NCBI RefSeq assembly: GCF_001940785.1
Contig: NZ_MSLS01000030.1
Location: 1-61,218 of the forward strand
Source of the DNA: Bacillus sp. MRMR6
Lineage (GTDB): Bacteria > Bacillota > Bacilli > Bacillales > Cytobacillaceae
Length of the DNA stretch: 61,218 bases
Direction of reading: 5' to 3'
Positions within the stretch are counted from its first letter, which is position 1. Every line of letters starts with the position of its first letter. Position numbers and translations under genes: made by a program. The notes below the pieces were generated by a model, which had not been told where the DNA came from, searched no databases, and saw nothing but the letters and a program-made list of their open reading frames with translations. Below are positions 7,900-17,431 of the stretch, piece after piece.

Positions 7900-9195
7900 T
7901 TATATTATTAACAACCAAATATACAATCCAACTAATGTGATAAACAATGTCGGAATGGTTAAGATAATACCTGTTTTAAAGTACGTTCCCCAAGAGATCT
8001 TAACACCTTTTAAGGATAGAACATGAAGCCAAAGTAAGGTTGCCAATGAACCAATTGGTGTGATTTTTGGTCCCAAATCTGAGCCAATTACATTTGCGTA
8101 AATGAGGGCTTCTCTAATAACACCGCTAGTATCTGTATCTGCAATTGCTAGTGCATCAATCATGACGGTTGGCATATTGTTCATAACGGAGGAGAGGATT
8201 GCAGCAATGAAACCCATTCCAATTGTTGCAGCAAACAGTCCTTGGTCGGCTGTTAACTGGATGAGATCACTTAATACATTGGTTAATCCCACATTTCTCA
8301 ACCCATAAACAACTACGTACATTCCAATTGAAAAGAACACGATTGCCCATGGTGCACCCTTTATAACAGTTGCAGTGTCTACAGCCGTACTTCTTCTAGC
8401 CATAATTAGAAAGAAGATCGCAACTATTCCAGCTATGATAGAGACAGGTACTCCAATGAATTCACTGGAGAAGTAACCAATTAGTAATATCACCAGCACA
8501 CCCCAAGATAGACGGAACATCTTTTCATCTCGTATGGCTTCAGCTGGCTTCTTCAGATGGGCTAGCTCATATTTCTTAGGAATGCTCTTACGGAAATATA
8601 AAAATAATACCAAAATACTTGCACCTAAAGAAAAGAAGTTAGGAACAATCATTCGTGATGCAAATTCAACGAACCCTATGCCAAAGAAATCAGCTGAAAC
8701 GATATTGACTAAATTGCTAACCACTAATGGCAGTGATGTGGTATCTGCGATAAATCCACTCGCGATAATAAATGGAAATACCATTCTCTCTTCAAATTTA
8801 AGATTTCGAACCATTGCCAAAACAATGGGTGTCAAAATTAGGGCAGCACCATCGTTTGCAAAAAAGGCCGCAACTAATGCTCCTAGTATGGAAACATACA
8901 CAAACATTAACACTCCATTACCTTTTGCAGCACGAGCCATATGAAGGGCTGACCACTCAAAGAAACCAATTTCATCCAGAATCAGAGAGATGATAATAAT
9001 GGCAATAAACGCTAAGGTTGCATTCCAAACAATAGATGTCACATCTACTACATCATGGAAGTCAACAACCCCTACGAGGAGAGCGAGAATGGCACCGCCA
9101 CAGGCTGACCAGCCAATCGATAACCCCTTTGGCTGCCAAATTACTAAAATCAAGGTTCCCAAAAAAATTGCCGTTGCTAGTATTGTTGATAACAA
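7900..9195 (-). CDS. arsB: Arsenite efflux pump ArsB
   Basis: 431 residues, about 11-12 hydrophobic segments, of the ArsB/NhaD ion-transporter superfamily (not the Acr3 type). The N-terminus [24 protein letters not shown] is typical of ArsB. I choose the TTG at 9195 because GGAGGT lies exactly 6 bases upstream; an in-frame TTG at 9219 has no ribosome site and that extension would include the ribosome site itself. The resulting length matches known ArsB (about 429). Exports arsenite, alone or with ArsA. First gene of arsB-arsC. Confidence 0.94.
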   Translation of the reverse strand: MLSTILATAIFLGTLILVIWQPKGLSIGWSACGGAILALLVGVVDFHDVVDVTSIVWNATLAFIAIIIISLILDEIGFFEWSALHMARAAKGNGVLMFVYVSILGALVAAFFANDGAALILTPIVLAMVRNLKFEERMVFPFIIASGFIADTTSLPLVVSNLVNIVSADFFGIGFVEFASRMIVPNFFSLGASILVLFLYFRKSIPKKYELAHLKKPAEAIRDEKMFRLSWGVLVILLIGYFSSEFIGVPVSIIAGIVAIFFLIMARRSTAVDTATVIKGAPWAIVFFSIGMYVVVYGLRNVGLTNVLSDLIQLTADQGLFAATIGMGFIAAILSSVMNNMPTVMIDALAIADTDTSGVIREALIYANVIGSDLGPKITPIGSLATLLWLHVLSLKGVKISWGTYFKTGIILTIPTLFITLVGLYIWLLII

Positions 9196-9251
9196 AGCAG
9201 TACCTCCAGTCACGTCCAATAATAAAGAACGTATGATTCATTTATATTAAT

Positions 9252-9271
9252 ATATAACTATTCACTAATAT
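9252..9271 (-). promoter_or_regulatory. ArsR operator copy 2 upstream of arsB
   Basis: ATATTAGTGAATAGTTATAT, 19 of 20 bases identical to the site at the arsR promoter, lies 57 bases before the preferred arsB start. This indicates that arsB-arsC has its own ArsR-controlled promoter even though it is on the same strand just upstream of arsR. Confidence 0.65.
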
Positions 9272-9350
9272 AATAAAATACTTATTGAATGAATTCAAGA
9301 GGCTATTTTGTAAAATTAGCGTAAAGAAAAAGTGCATTACATCTAAGTAG

Positions 9351-9509
9351 CTAGGATAAAAATATAAAATAGGGGCCAATCGCAATAAATAATGCACAGA
9401 CCATCACTACAATAGCCCCACTTTTACTGTTTTCTTTCCAAAGAGTGATGGAAAATGCACCTCCGTACAAAAACAGCATTACAACTAACACCCAAAGAAC
9501 AAAATTCAT
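9351..9509 (-). CDS. Two-helix small protein at the end of the ger operon (candidate germinant-receptor D subunit)
   Basis: 52 residues: two hydrophobic helices (about 3-21 and 32-51) joined by the short charged loop WKENSKSG. Starts with ATG one base after the gerC-type stop, with a GAGGGA site inside the end of that gene, so it is translationally coupled. Many spore germinant-receptor operons are known to include a short two-helix D subunit at an end. Size, topology and position fit, but the sequence itself was not recognised, so the assignment is contextual. Confidence 0.7.
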   Translation of the reverse strand: MNFVLWVLVVMLFLYGGAFSITLWKENSKSGAIVVMVCALFIAIGPYFIFLS

Positions 9510-9510
9510 A

Positions 9511-10764
9511 TTAATCCCTCAATATTTCTAAGGATGGTACCTTTGATTGTTTACCAAATTCACCAAAGGTAACCTCTACAGCAACCTTCACTTCAGCTTC
9601 TGGGTATGTCTTCATCCAATCATACTCCGTATATTCTTGGACGGTTTTAAATTTTTTTCTAGCATAGATAGACCACATGAAAGCCTCGCCTTTAAACTCT
9701 TCTTTCATCTTTTCAACAAAGGTTTGGATCGTATCCGTCAAATGTTCTTCGAGATGCTTTTTTAATATTTTCTTTTTTTCCTCATCATCACCGTAGCTTG
9801 TCATACTCGGATCAGATAATATCTCTATAACCAAGGGTATATTAACTGAAATTTTTGGTGGTCCATTTCTTATGTCTACGCTAACCTCAGTATCTTCGTT
9901 CTTAATGAGACGTGCTGCTAGCCTAAATCTATCACTAAATGGATCTGGATAAGTGGTTAAAATATCCTTTATTCTAGTAGTGTCGTCCAACAACTCAGAT
10001 ATTCGCGTTTCCTGCCCGGTGATTTTGCCAATCATTCTACCTTCCTTAAAAACAGCCGACCCAATAAACTGAGTTTGATTTGCCGTTCCTTTTGCATCAA
10101 TTTCCCCAGCCAAATATTCATCCTCACTATTAACGGATTTGTTCTTTTCAGTCTCTGTCGTTGCATAAATTGCCAGAAATAATTCCGCATCATTCTCTGT
10201 TACTCTAAAAAACCTATGTAAGTCCGAATCTGGGATAACCCCAGTCGCAATGCCTCTATCTATCATAAATTGAAAATATTTATGGGGTCTTGATTCTAGT
10301 TTAGGTTTATTGTTTGTAAAGAAAACACTAGCATCTTCTTTTGAAACAATTAAATAGGAATCTCTTCTAATTTCACGATCTTTTGTTGCATCATAAATGT
10401 ACCTAATAAAATCCTTATCACTCGCCAATTCCTCAGAAATAACAAAAACCCTTAATAAATCATAGGTTAATTCTCTAGCGATAACAGTATTGGCCGTATT
10501 ACGGGCCGAAATAAAGTCATTTGCCCTAATAGTTAATATCTCTTGGGCTGGTTCCTGAGTCCCTCCGCCTCCTTGTTGGCTCCCTACTTCAGGGTTGGCA
10601 ATTAAAAAGGTGATAGTGAGATGGTTTGAATCAGCATTCTTATCTAGTCCCAAACCAATCACATATGCTCTTTCCTCTAGTTCCTTTTTATCCCAGCATC
10701 CAGACAACAATAGCAGTACTATCAGAAAAGGGCTATATTTTAACACTGCCTTTATTGGTTTCAC
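9511..10764 (-). CDS. Ger(x)C family spore germination lipoprotein (C subunit)
   Basis: 417 residues. Lipoprotein signal LLLLSGCWDKKELEERAYVIGLGLDK: the lipobox Cys is near residue 23, and the CWDxxELxxR(A)xxxGxGxD start is diagnostic of GerAC/GerKC/GerBC proteins. The body shows the three-domain Ger(x)C pattern and ends with KTYPEAEVKVAVEVTFGEFG. Anchored on the outer face of the spore inner membrane as part of the germinant receptor. Its GTG start lies inside the gerB-type gene (32-base overlap). Ligand cannot be predicted. Confidence 0.93.
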   Translation of the reverse strand: MKPIKAVLKYSPFLIVLLLLSGCWDKKELEERAYVIGLGLDKNADSNHLTITFLIANPEVGSQQGGGGTQEPAQEILTIRANDFISARNTANTVIARELTYDLLRVFVISEELASDKDFIRYIYDATKDREIRRDSYLIVSKEDASVFFTNNKPKLESRPHKYFQFMIDRGIATGVIPDSDLHRFFRVTENDAELFLAIYATTETEKNKSVNSEDEYLAGEIDAKGTANQTQFIGSAVFKEGRMIGKITGQETRISELLDDTTRIKDILTTYPDPFSDRFRLAARLIKNEDTEVSVDIRNGPPKISVNIPLVIEILSDPSMTSYGDDEEKKKILKKHLEEHLTDTIQTFVEKMKEEFKGEAFMWSIYARKKFKTVQEYTEYDWMKTYPEAEVKVAVEVTFGEFGKQSKVPSLEILRD

Positions 10765-11854
10765 TTCTTACATCACCTCTTATTTTAGCAATGATCCACA
10801 TTAAGATAGGCAAGGCGATAAACACAGGGGAGAATATTTGGTACAAAGGATCCCGTAGTTTATATATGGTAAAAGAAGGTGTTTCAGGTATCATTCCAAT
10901 AATTAAATACACACTAGCAAAGATTGGGATTGCATATATATACTTTTTAACCTTAAAAATATAACCGAATAGTAATGCGTTAAGGTATAAGTAAACAGAA
11001 AATCGTATTAGACTTGCTACAACCCAAAAGGGAAAAAATAATGTATCAATATTTGATAAGAACGTGCCAATTCCTATATATCTTGTTAATTCATGAAACG
11101 GAAAACTCAGTATACTCACAGACATGTAATCAAACATGAATATAAACAATAAAAAGGAAATGGTAATCTCAACGGTTAAAATTGCTAAAGCAATCCATGT
11201 GCCTTTTGTAAAAACTTTATTAGATGCCAAAAAAGGGAAAATGAGGCCCATATAGGCAATATCACCATAAAGTGAGGTTTTAAAGACACTTTCTATCATA
11301 ATTTCTTTGATACCTGGCCCCCAGAATGGAAAAATTGCATAGAAATTAGCCTCTTTGATCGACAAAAATAAGGCAAATGCTAAAACAATTTTTATGTATG
11401 CAAGTACAAGCCATGACAAGGACCCTAAATGTTGTATCCCTTTCATAGCCGTATAAGCACATGCAACCATCATGAGAATAAAAATAGCTATTGTAGGTGT
11501 TTTTACAAAATAGAGAGTTGAAATAATATCAACATAACTCCTGGTATCAACTGCAATCACTACCGATCCATATAACCAAAAAAGGAAGGAGATAGAGATT
11601 CCAAGGATTTTACCAAAAAGATGAACGATCACATCATGAATGTGCTGATCCTTATAAAGTTTCATCACTTTAATCAAAAAGTAAATAGGTATGGCAGCGA
11701 TTATACCTCCGATTAAAGGCCCCATCCAACTTGCACTTAACAGACTGTCAAAATATAAGGCAGGAGTACTATCCGCTAACTTGACGCCAATGATTATTAA
11801 GAGCATCGCAACATATTCTCTTATACCAACAGCAGTACTTGAAGGTGTCCTCAT
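10733..11854 (-). CDS. Spore germination protein, GerAB/GerKB type permease (B subunit)
   Basis: 373 residues with about ten membrane segments; APC-superfamily transporter fold of the GerAB family (N-terminus VGIREYVAMLLIIIGVKLADSTPALYF). B subunits are the germinant-recognition component in the known receptors. Sits between the A subunit (6 bases upstream) and the C subunit (overlapping), so stoichiometric co-expression is expected in the forespore. Clear GGGAGAG ribosome site. Confidence 0.93.
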   Translation of the reverse strand: MRTPSSTAVGIREYVAMLLIIIGVKLADSTPALYFDSLLSASWMGPLIGGIIAAIPIYFLIKVMKLYKDQHIHDVIVHLFGKILGISISFLFWLYGSVVIAVDTRSYVDIISTLYFVKTPTIAIFILMMVACAYTAMKGIQHLGSLSWLVLAYIKIVLAFALFLSIKEANFYAIFPFWGPGIKEIMIESVFKTSLYGDIAYMGLIFPFLASNKVFTKGTWIALAILTVEITISFLLFIFMFDYMSVSILSFPFHELTRYIGIGTFLSNIDTLFFPFWVVASLIRFSVYLYLNALLFGYIFKVKKYIYAIPIFASVYLIIGMIPETPSFTIYKLRDPLYQIFSPVFIALPILMWIIAKIRGDVRSETNKGSVKI

Positions 11855-11860
11855 ATTTCT

Positions 11861-13420
11861 CTACTCTCCCTTTTTCTGAATATCCTTCGGCTTTAAAAAA
11901 CCCGGCCTAAATCTTTCATTTTTCAGGAGCTTTCTAAAAATAGTATCCTGAGAGGATGTATACCTTGGAGTCATAGGGGCTAAGTATGGAACTCCAAAGC
12001 TCTTGATGGAAAGCATATAGGATAGCCCAATGATAAAGAGAAGGCTCATTCCATAGATTCCAAATACGGATGCCGCAATGATAAATAAAAATCTACAAAT
12101 TCGGATTGCAAAGTTAAAGCTTATATCACTAATGGAAAAAGAAGATAGTCCCCCAAGCGCTACAATAATGATTACGATAGGACTAATGATATTAGCCTCT
12201 ACAGCTGCCTGGCCTAATATTAGTGCCCCAACAATCCCAATTGTTGGCCCCATTGGATTTGGAACCCGCAAACCAGCTTCACGTATTAACTCAAATGCAA
12301 TTTCCATCATTAGTATTTCAAAAACAATCGGAAAAGGTACTCTTTCCCTTGTTGCGGAAATCGCTAGCTGTAGGTCTGGAGGAATCATTTGTGCATGATA
12401 GTTAGTAATTGCTATATAAATAGCCGAGGTAAACAATGTTATAAACACAGCAAACATTCTCAGAATCCTAGTAAAGTTGCCAAACAAAAATTTCAGGTAA
12501 TGCTCCTCTGGTGTATGAAAAAACGACCAAAAAGTTGCCGGTAATACCAAGCATGCTGGAGAATTTTTCATGACCAAGACAATGTAGCCATCTTGGATAA
12601 AAGATACAGCTCTGTCAGGTCTTTCCGTATACAGTGTTGTCGGAAATATTGACTTTTCCCGCTCTTCTATAAGCTGCTCTAAGATTCCTAAATTTTGAAC
12701 AGAGTCAATATCTACTTTGTTTAAACTTTGCTTCACAATTTCTAAAAGTTCATCATTGACAATATCATCCAAATATAAGATATGAACTTCATCTTCCGTT
12801 CTTTTTCCAACATTAATCTTTTCGTTAATCAAACTCTCCGTAGTAAAGTATTTTCTAACTAATGCGATATTATCTACTACATTTTCATTAAAAGCTTCCT
12901 TAGGTCCTTTTAAGATAACTTCATATTCTGCTTTATCAATACTCCGAGCCTTTACTTCTACTGTATCCATCGAGAATGCAGTTTTACTCTCGTCGATAAA
13001 TAATACCGTACTCCCTTTATTAATTTCTTGGAGCACTTCTTTGAAGCTATAGATCCTTTTAATACTTTGACTTATGATAATGTCTTCAATTTTTTTACTA
13101 ATACTCGTATTTGTTAATAACGGTTTAATAATTGCTTTTTCTATCAATCCGGTGTTCACTATAGGAGAAAGGAAGACAATACTTGCCCTCAGCTCGACTC
13201 CGCCTATGTATAACTCTCTGGTTTTTAAATCTTGATTACTAGGTAATTTGTAAATCTTTCTAATGGCGTCCATATTTTTATCGAGACTATAATAAACATT
13301 GCCTTGTTTTAATTGAATAAGCTCATCAGAGTTACGCTCTTTGTTAACATCATGATTATTTGTTTTTTTCAATAGTTTTTTGAAAAGCTGTAAAAACAAA
13401 TTAAACAACCCCACTGGCAT
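11861..13420 (-). CDS. Spore germination protein, GerAA/GerKA family (A subunit)
   Basis: 519 residues. A large hydrophilic N-terminal domain (about 1-280) is followed by four to five membrane segments and a short tail. Family signatures include YTERPDRAVSFIQDGYIVLVMKNSPACLVLPATFWSFFHTPEEHYLKF in segments and RVPNPMGPTIGIVGALILGQAAVEA. A subunits form an oligomeric ion channel in germinant receptors. The ribosome site before the ATG at 13420 is weak, so the exact start is less sure. First gene of a four-gene operon, probably read by a forespore sigma factor. Confidence 0.93.
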   Translation of the reverse strand: MPVGLFNLFLQLFKKLLKKTNNHDVNKERNSDELIQLKQGNVYYSLDKNMDAIRKIYKLPSNQDLKTRELYIGGVELRASIVFLSPIVNTGLIEKAIIKPLLTNTSISKKIEDIIISQSIKRIYSFKEVLQEINKGSTVLFIDESKTAFSMDTVEVKARSIDKAEYEVILKGPKEAFNENVVDNIALVRKYFTTESLINEKINVGKRTEDEVHILYLDDIVNDELLEIVKQSLNKVDIDSVQNLGILEQLIEEREKSIFPTTLYTERPDRAVSFIQDGYIVLVMKNSPACLVLPATFWSFFHTPEEHYLKFLFGNFTRILRMFAVFITLFTSAIYIAITNYHAQMIPPDLQLAISATRERVPFPIVFEILMMEIAFELIREAGLRVPNPMGPTIGIVGALILGQAAVEANIISPIVIIIVALGGLSSFSISDISFNFAIRICRFLFIIAASVFGIYGMSLLFIIGLSYMLSIKSFGVPYLAPMTPRYTSSQDTIFRKLLKNERFRPGFLKPKDIQKKGE

Positions 13421-13500
13421 TTTTCTATCATTTTAGTCATAAATGAAATGGTTAAACCGTTTTATATGAAAGAAGTCATTTTAAAACAGTAATAATAAAA

Positions 13501-13534
13501 AAGGACTGTCCTGAGATTAACTCGGACAGTCCTT
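13501..13534 (-). terminator. Terminator of the LTA synthase gene
   Basis: AAGGACTGTCC...GGACAGTCCTT stem extended by GAG/CTC past a one-base bulge. It is followed on the minus strand by TTTTATTATT, six bases after the stop codon. Confidence 0.85.
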
Positions 13535-13539
13535 ACATT

Positions 13540-15489
13540 TTATTCGTTAGCTTCAACATCTTTTGAGATATTATATTTGTACTGAGAACGATCTACGGGT
13601 ATGAAACCTTCCGGGGTGTAGAATCGTAATAAATCACCATTTACAACTCTATCTGAGAGAGCTAATTTATTCTCAACGATTTCTTGATATTTCATTGCTT
13701 GTTCCAGACGGTCTTCTTCTATAATCAATCCAGTAGAAGAATCAAAGAATTTGCCCTCACTATGGATGAACTCCGGACTTACATATTCTCCGTTACGGAA
13801 CGGGATAATTTCATCATGTTGTTCAGATAATAAATCCGTACCAAAATGAACAAAATCATTTGATTCAATTCCTAGTAGGTGAAGCAAGGTTGGAAGAAGA
13901 TCAATTTGGCCGCCATATTCATGATTCACTCCACCTTCCATTCCAGGTACACGAATAAATAGCGGAACACGCTGCAGGCCAGCAGTTTCAAAACTGCCAA
14001 TTTCCTTTTCCAGGACTTGTGCCATTGCCTTATTATGATTTTTAGAAATACCATAATGATCACCGTACATAATAATGACGGAATTATCGTATAAACCAGA
14101 TTCCTTTAGATAATTAAAGAATTGCTCTAATGCCTCATCTGCATATCTTGCCGTCTGGAAATAATTATCTACTGACTTGTCACCTGTAGTATGCGGTGCA
14201 ATCGTTGCTTCTTCTTGATTCATTGAGTATGGGTAATGATGAGTTACCGTAATGAACTTAGAATAGAACGGCTGTGGCAGTGTTTCTAATAAAGCAGCAG
14301 ACTGCTCATAAAATGGTTTATCCATAAGACCATATTCCGCTAAATCTTCAGGATTCATTACATATGAATTTTCATCAAAGAAATAATTAAAGCCAAAAGA
14401 TTTATAAATTTCATTTCGATTCCAGAAGCTGCCTGAATTACCATGGAATACAGCTGATGTGTACCCTGCCTGACCAAGGATGGCTGGAGCAGCATGATAC
14501 GTATTCATCCCTTTTGTTGTAAAAGCAGAACCCTGTGGTAACCCATAGAATGAATTTTCAAGAATAAACTCAGCATCTGCCGTTTTTCCTTGTGCCGTTT
14601 GATGGAAAAAGTTATCAAAATAAAGTGTACTCTCTTCTTTTGTTAAAGAATTTAGAAACGGAGTCACTTCTTCTCCATGCAGCTTGTAGTCAATCAGAAA
14701 GCTCTGGATTGATTCAAGGTGAACATAAATAACATTCATTCCTTTGCCGGCACCAAAGTAGGCAGGATTAGGCTCCGCATAATTAGATTTTGTATAGTTA
14801 ATAATTTCGGTCATATCATCACTATTCGCCATAACCCTTTGTGCGGATGCTTTCGTACTCTTAACAGCATCATAAATCGTGTAATTGTACATACCTAAAT
14901 ATTTCACAATATAATTTCGGTCAAATCCTCTCGTTAATAACTGAGGGCGATCCGTTTCGGCTAACGAAAGATTTCCGAATGAGATTGCAAGTGATAGTGA
15001 AAATAATGCCGCCACTTTTCGGCGATCCATATCTTTTAATTCGATTTTAACAAAACGAGTAGCAAGAAGTGTTATTAAGAACAGGATGTCAATGAAGAAT
15101 AAGAAATCAAACGGTCTTAATAATGACACAACACTGCCACTTACGTCTCCAAAATTCTGTGTTTGCGTTAATGTTGGTAAGGTAATAAAATCATTAAAAA
15201 ATCGGTAATATAAAATATTTGCGTACAGGAGGAATGATAATAGAAAATCAATAACTAGCAGCACAATATATTTTAATCGGCCTTTAAAAAGTAATGCTAG
15301 TCCTAAAAATAACAAAGACGATCCTAAAGGATTTATAAAAAGGAGAAATTGTTGCAGGGTATTTTCAATACCTAAGTCAAATTGAGTTAATTGTGCAGTA
15401 TATGTTTTTAACCAAAGTAACAATACTGCCAAAAGGAAAAATCCAATAAACTTATTAATAGTTTTATCTTTATGAAATACGTTATTCAT
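13540..15489 (-). CDS. Lipoteichoic acid synthase family protein (LtaS-type)
   Basis: 649 residues, the length of B. subtilis LtaS paralogues. About five N-terminal membrane helices (to ~residue 150) are followed by an extracellular sulfatase-fold domain. The catalytic Thr is seen as GKTADAEF (Thr303), with a metal-binding Glu in VHLES (Glu259), MYGDHYG and the His-containing THHYPYS. It polymerises glycerol-phosphate from phosphatidylglycerol onto the lipid anchor. I use the ATG at 15489 (AGGTAGGTG upstream) rather than a TTG nine codons earlier. Whether it is the main synthase or a YfnI/YqgS/YvgJ-type paralogue is not decidable here. Confidence 0.92.
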   Translation of the reverse strand: MNNVFHKDKTINKFIGFFLLAVLLLWLKTYTAQLTQFDLGIENTLQQFLLFINPLGSSLLFLGLALLFKGRLKYIVLLVIDFLLSFLLYANILYYRFFNDFITLPTLTQTQNFGDVSGSVVSLLRPFDFLFFIDILFLITLLATRFVKIELKDMDRRKVAALFSLSLAISFGNLSLAETDRPQLLTRGFDRNYIVKYLGMYNYTIYDAVKSTKASAQRVMANSDDMTEIINYTKSNYAEPNPAYFGAGKGMNVIYVHLESIQSFLIDYKLHGEEVTPFLNSLTKEESTLYFDNFFHQTAQGKTADAEFILENSFYGLPQGSAFTTKGMNTYHAAPAILGQAGYTSAVFHGNSGSFWNRNEIYKSFGFNYFFDENSYVMNPEDLAEYGLMDKPFYEQSAALLETLPQPFYSKFITVTHHYPYSMNQEEATIAPHTTGDKSVDNYFQTARYADEALEQFFNYLKESGLYDNSVIIMYGDHYGISKNHNKAMAQVLEKEIGSFETAGLQRVPLFIRVPGMEGGVNHEYGGQIDLLPTLLHLLGIESNDFVHFGTDLLSEQHDEIIPFRNGEYVSPEFIHSEGKFFDSSTGLIIEEDRLEQAMKYQEIVENKLALSDRVVNGDLLRFYTPEGFIPVDRSQYKYNISKDVEANE

Positions 15490-15819
15490 TTTTATATTGC
15501 ACCTACCTTCAAGCAATTATTATTGCACATTTTAGTTTATATTTAAATATGATTTTAGAACCAATTAAACTATCAATTATTTTATGGTATAAATATTAAC
15601 AATCTGTGAACAAACTAAGAAATAATCAAAGTAAAGCATCACAAGTATATTATTATAACTCGATTATTAATAAAGTCAAGGATTCCTTGACTTTATTTCC
15701 AAAAAAAGGAGAATCGATTCGACATTAGTTCTTTAAAAAGTTGGTAATACTATTTCTGTGCTTCAGGAAAGGTGGCACTGAATGTGAATAATATTTCCTA
15801 CTCACTAAGGAGGTTTACG
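15490..15819. other. Divergent intergenic region with a perfect orphan hairpin
   Basis: 330 bases between the LTA synthase gene (minus) and the DUF3231 gene (plus). It holds a perfect 11-bp inverted repeat with a 3-base loop (15671-15695, TAAAGTCAAGG/CCTTGACTTTA) followed on the plus strand by TTTCC. A palindrome GAATCGATTC lies at 15711-15720 directly after an AAAGGAG-like motif. No coding sequence was recognised. The hairpin could be an operator or a terminator of a short transcript. Confidence 0.5.
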
Positions 15820-16332
15820 ATGGGTATTTTAAGCGGAAACCCTAAAGAAGAGCCTTTACATTATGGAGAAGTCTTTGATATTTGGGCATCAGATTTAGCC
15901 GGCAATGCTATGATAGCTGGTTATCAGGTTTTGGTAAACCATGCGGGTGACGAAGATCTGCAGAAGTTGTTAGTCGAAGCGATTGAACTTGGTCAGCAGC
16001 AAAAGAAACAAATCGAAGAACTGTTAAAAGAAAATGGGATTGGATTACCTCCAGCTAGTCCAGAACCGCCAGAAGCGTGTCTTGAGGACATTCCTGTTGG
16101 AGCAAGGATACAGGACCCTGCCATTGCTGCTACACTTTCTGCTGATTGTGCGGCAGGGCTAGTTATTTGCAGTCAAATAATGGGGAAATCCATCAGAGAA
16201 GATGTTGCTATGCTATATGGGCAATTCCATATACAAAAAGCAGCACTAGCGGCCAAAGTTCTCCGCTTAAACAAAGAAAAAGGATGGCTGATTCCTCCCC
16301 CGCTTCACTTGAATAAACACGGAGACTGCTAA
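15820..16332 (+). CDS. DUF3231 family protein
   Basis: 170 residues, one DUF3231 unit (other members carry two, about 330 residues). Mostly helical with features of the ferritin-like helical-bundle group: EPLHYGEVFDIWASDLAGNAMIAGYQVLVNH at the start and LYGQFHIQKAALAAKVLRLNKEKGWLIPPP at the end. Members are common in spore formers; function is not established. The start is the ATG at 15820 with AAGGAGG six bases upstream; an earlier in-frame start would include that site. Own terminator at 16357-16393. Confidence 0.85.
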   Translation: MGILSGNPKEEPLHYGEVFDIWASDLAGNAMIAGYQVLVNHAGDEDLQKLLVEAIELGQQQKKQIEELLKENGIGLPPASPEPPEACLEDIPVGARIQDPAIAATLSADCAAGLVICSQIMGKSIREDVAMLYGQFHIQKAALAAKVLRLNKEKGWLIPPPLHLNKHGDC

Positions 16333-16356
16333 AAGTGTTACTTGATTTGCAAAAGT

Positions 16357-16393
16357 AAGGGCCCAAAGGAAGTTTATACTCCTTAGGGCCCTT
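16357..16393. terminator. Probably bidirectional terminator
   Basis: Stem AAGGGCCCAAAGGA/TCCTTAGGGCCCTT (one mismatch) between converging genes, followed by CGTTTTATTT on the plus strand. It serves the DUF3231 gene and probably the ABC operon on the other strand. Confidence 0.8.
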
Positions 16394-16397
16394 CGTT

Positions 16398-17408
16398 TTA
16401 TTTCAAATCCTTAAGCAGACTTAAATCTACCATCCCTTTAATGTCACTGTTTGGAATATATCCAGCTTCTTCGCTAATTTCAGCCATTTCTTGGATAACT
16501 TGTTCGTTTACTTCTGTTGTGACTAACAAACGGGAAAATGCCGCTGCTACCTCGTCTGCATTCAACTCTTTACCAGTAAGGTCTTTAAGGTGTTTAATAA
16601 CAATTTCTTTACTTTCTTCAGGGTTATTTTGAATAAATTCAACTGCTTTCTTATGTGCACTTAAGTAGGCTTTAGCAAGATCTGTCTTTTTTAAGAAATC
16701 TTGTCTAGCGGCTACTACTGTATTTGTGGATTCCTTACCCCAGGCAAACTGATCCCAGTCTAATAAGAGTTTACCGTTAGCTTGGGTTTCTAATACGTAT
16801 CCCCATGGCTCTTGTGTAGCAGCCGCATCAACTGAGTTTTGAATGAATAGTGAGGCTGTATCTGCTGGAGCTGCAGCGTATAAGTCAACCGTACCACCAT
16901 TTGTTTTTGCTTTTAAATTAACTTCTTTTAACGCTTTTCTTAACATTACATCCTGTGTGCTCCCAATTACCGGAATTGCCACCTTTTTCCCATCTAGATC
17001 AGCTAATTCTTTTACACCGCTATTTTCATTTGCAACAAGAACAGCCCCGCCATTAACCGCTCCAGAAATAAGATGGTATTCCTTGTTTTTTACAAAGAAG
17101 TTAAGCAATGGACCAGGTCCCACAGTCCCTACATCAATCGCCTTTGTAGCCATAGCTTCCATAAATAGTCCGCCATTGTTAACCGTTTTCGTTTCAATTT
17201 TCACATTTTCACCAAAAGCTTCTTCAAAATAGCCATTCTCAAGAGCTACGATGGTGGCAATATGTGTAAGGTTTGGGAAATAACCAATTTTAACTGTTTG
17301 CGTATCTGTTCCACCAGTTTCTGCTTTATTATTAGCTTGGCCGCAACCGCTTAATAAGCCTAAAAATAACACCAATACTGATAAGTACAACATAGATTTT
17401 TTTAACAT
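16398..17408 (-). CDS. ABC transporter substrate-binding lipoprotein (sulfonate/taurine/nitrate type)
   Basis: 336 residues. Lipoprotein signal MLKKSMLYLSVLVLFLGLLSGCG (lipobox Cys ~22), then an SsuA/TauA/NrtA-like periplasmic-binding fold beginning VKIGYFPNLTHIATIVALENGYF. Start chosen at the ATG at 17408, which has AAGGAG seven bases upstream. Last gene of a three-gene ABC operon. Proximity to divergent cysK suggests an organosulfur substrate; nitrate-type and other NMT1-like substrates remain possible. Confidence 0.88.
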   Translation of the reverse strand: MLKKSMLYLSVLVLFLGLLSGCGQANNKAETGGTDTQTVKIGYFPNLTHIATIVALENGYFEEAFGENVKIETKTVNNGGLFMEAMATKAIDVGTVGPGPLLNFFVKNKEYHLISGAVNGGAVLVANENSGVKELADLDGKKVAIPVIGSTQDVMLRKALKEVNLKAKTNGGTVDLYAAAPADTASLFIQNSVDAAATQEPWGYVLETQANGKLLLDWDQFAWGKESTNTVVAARQDFLKKTDLAKAYLSAHKKAVEFIQNNPEESKEIVIKHLKDLTGKELNADEVAAAFSRLLVTTEVNEQVIQEMAEISEEAGYIPNSDIKGMVDLSLLKDLK

Positions 17409-17431
17409 CTTTTTATCTCCTTTAAATAAAA

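Noticed and set aside
8534..8944. 136-codon plus-strand frame inside arsB
   Set aside because: Antisense shadow of arsB, with no start signal and composition expected from a membrane-protein antisense frame.
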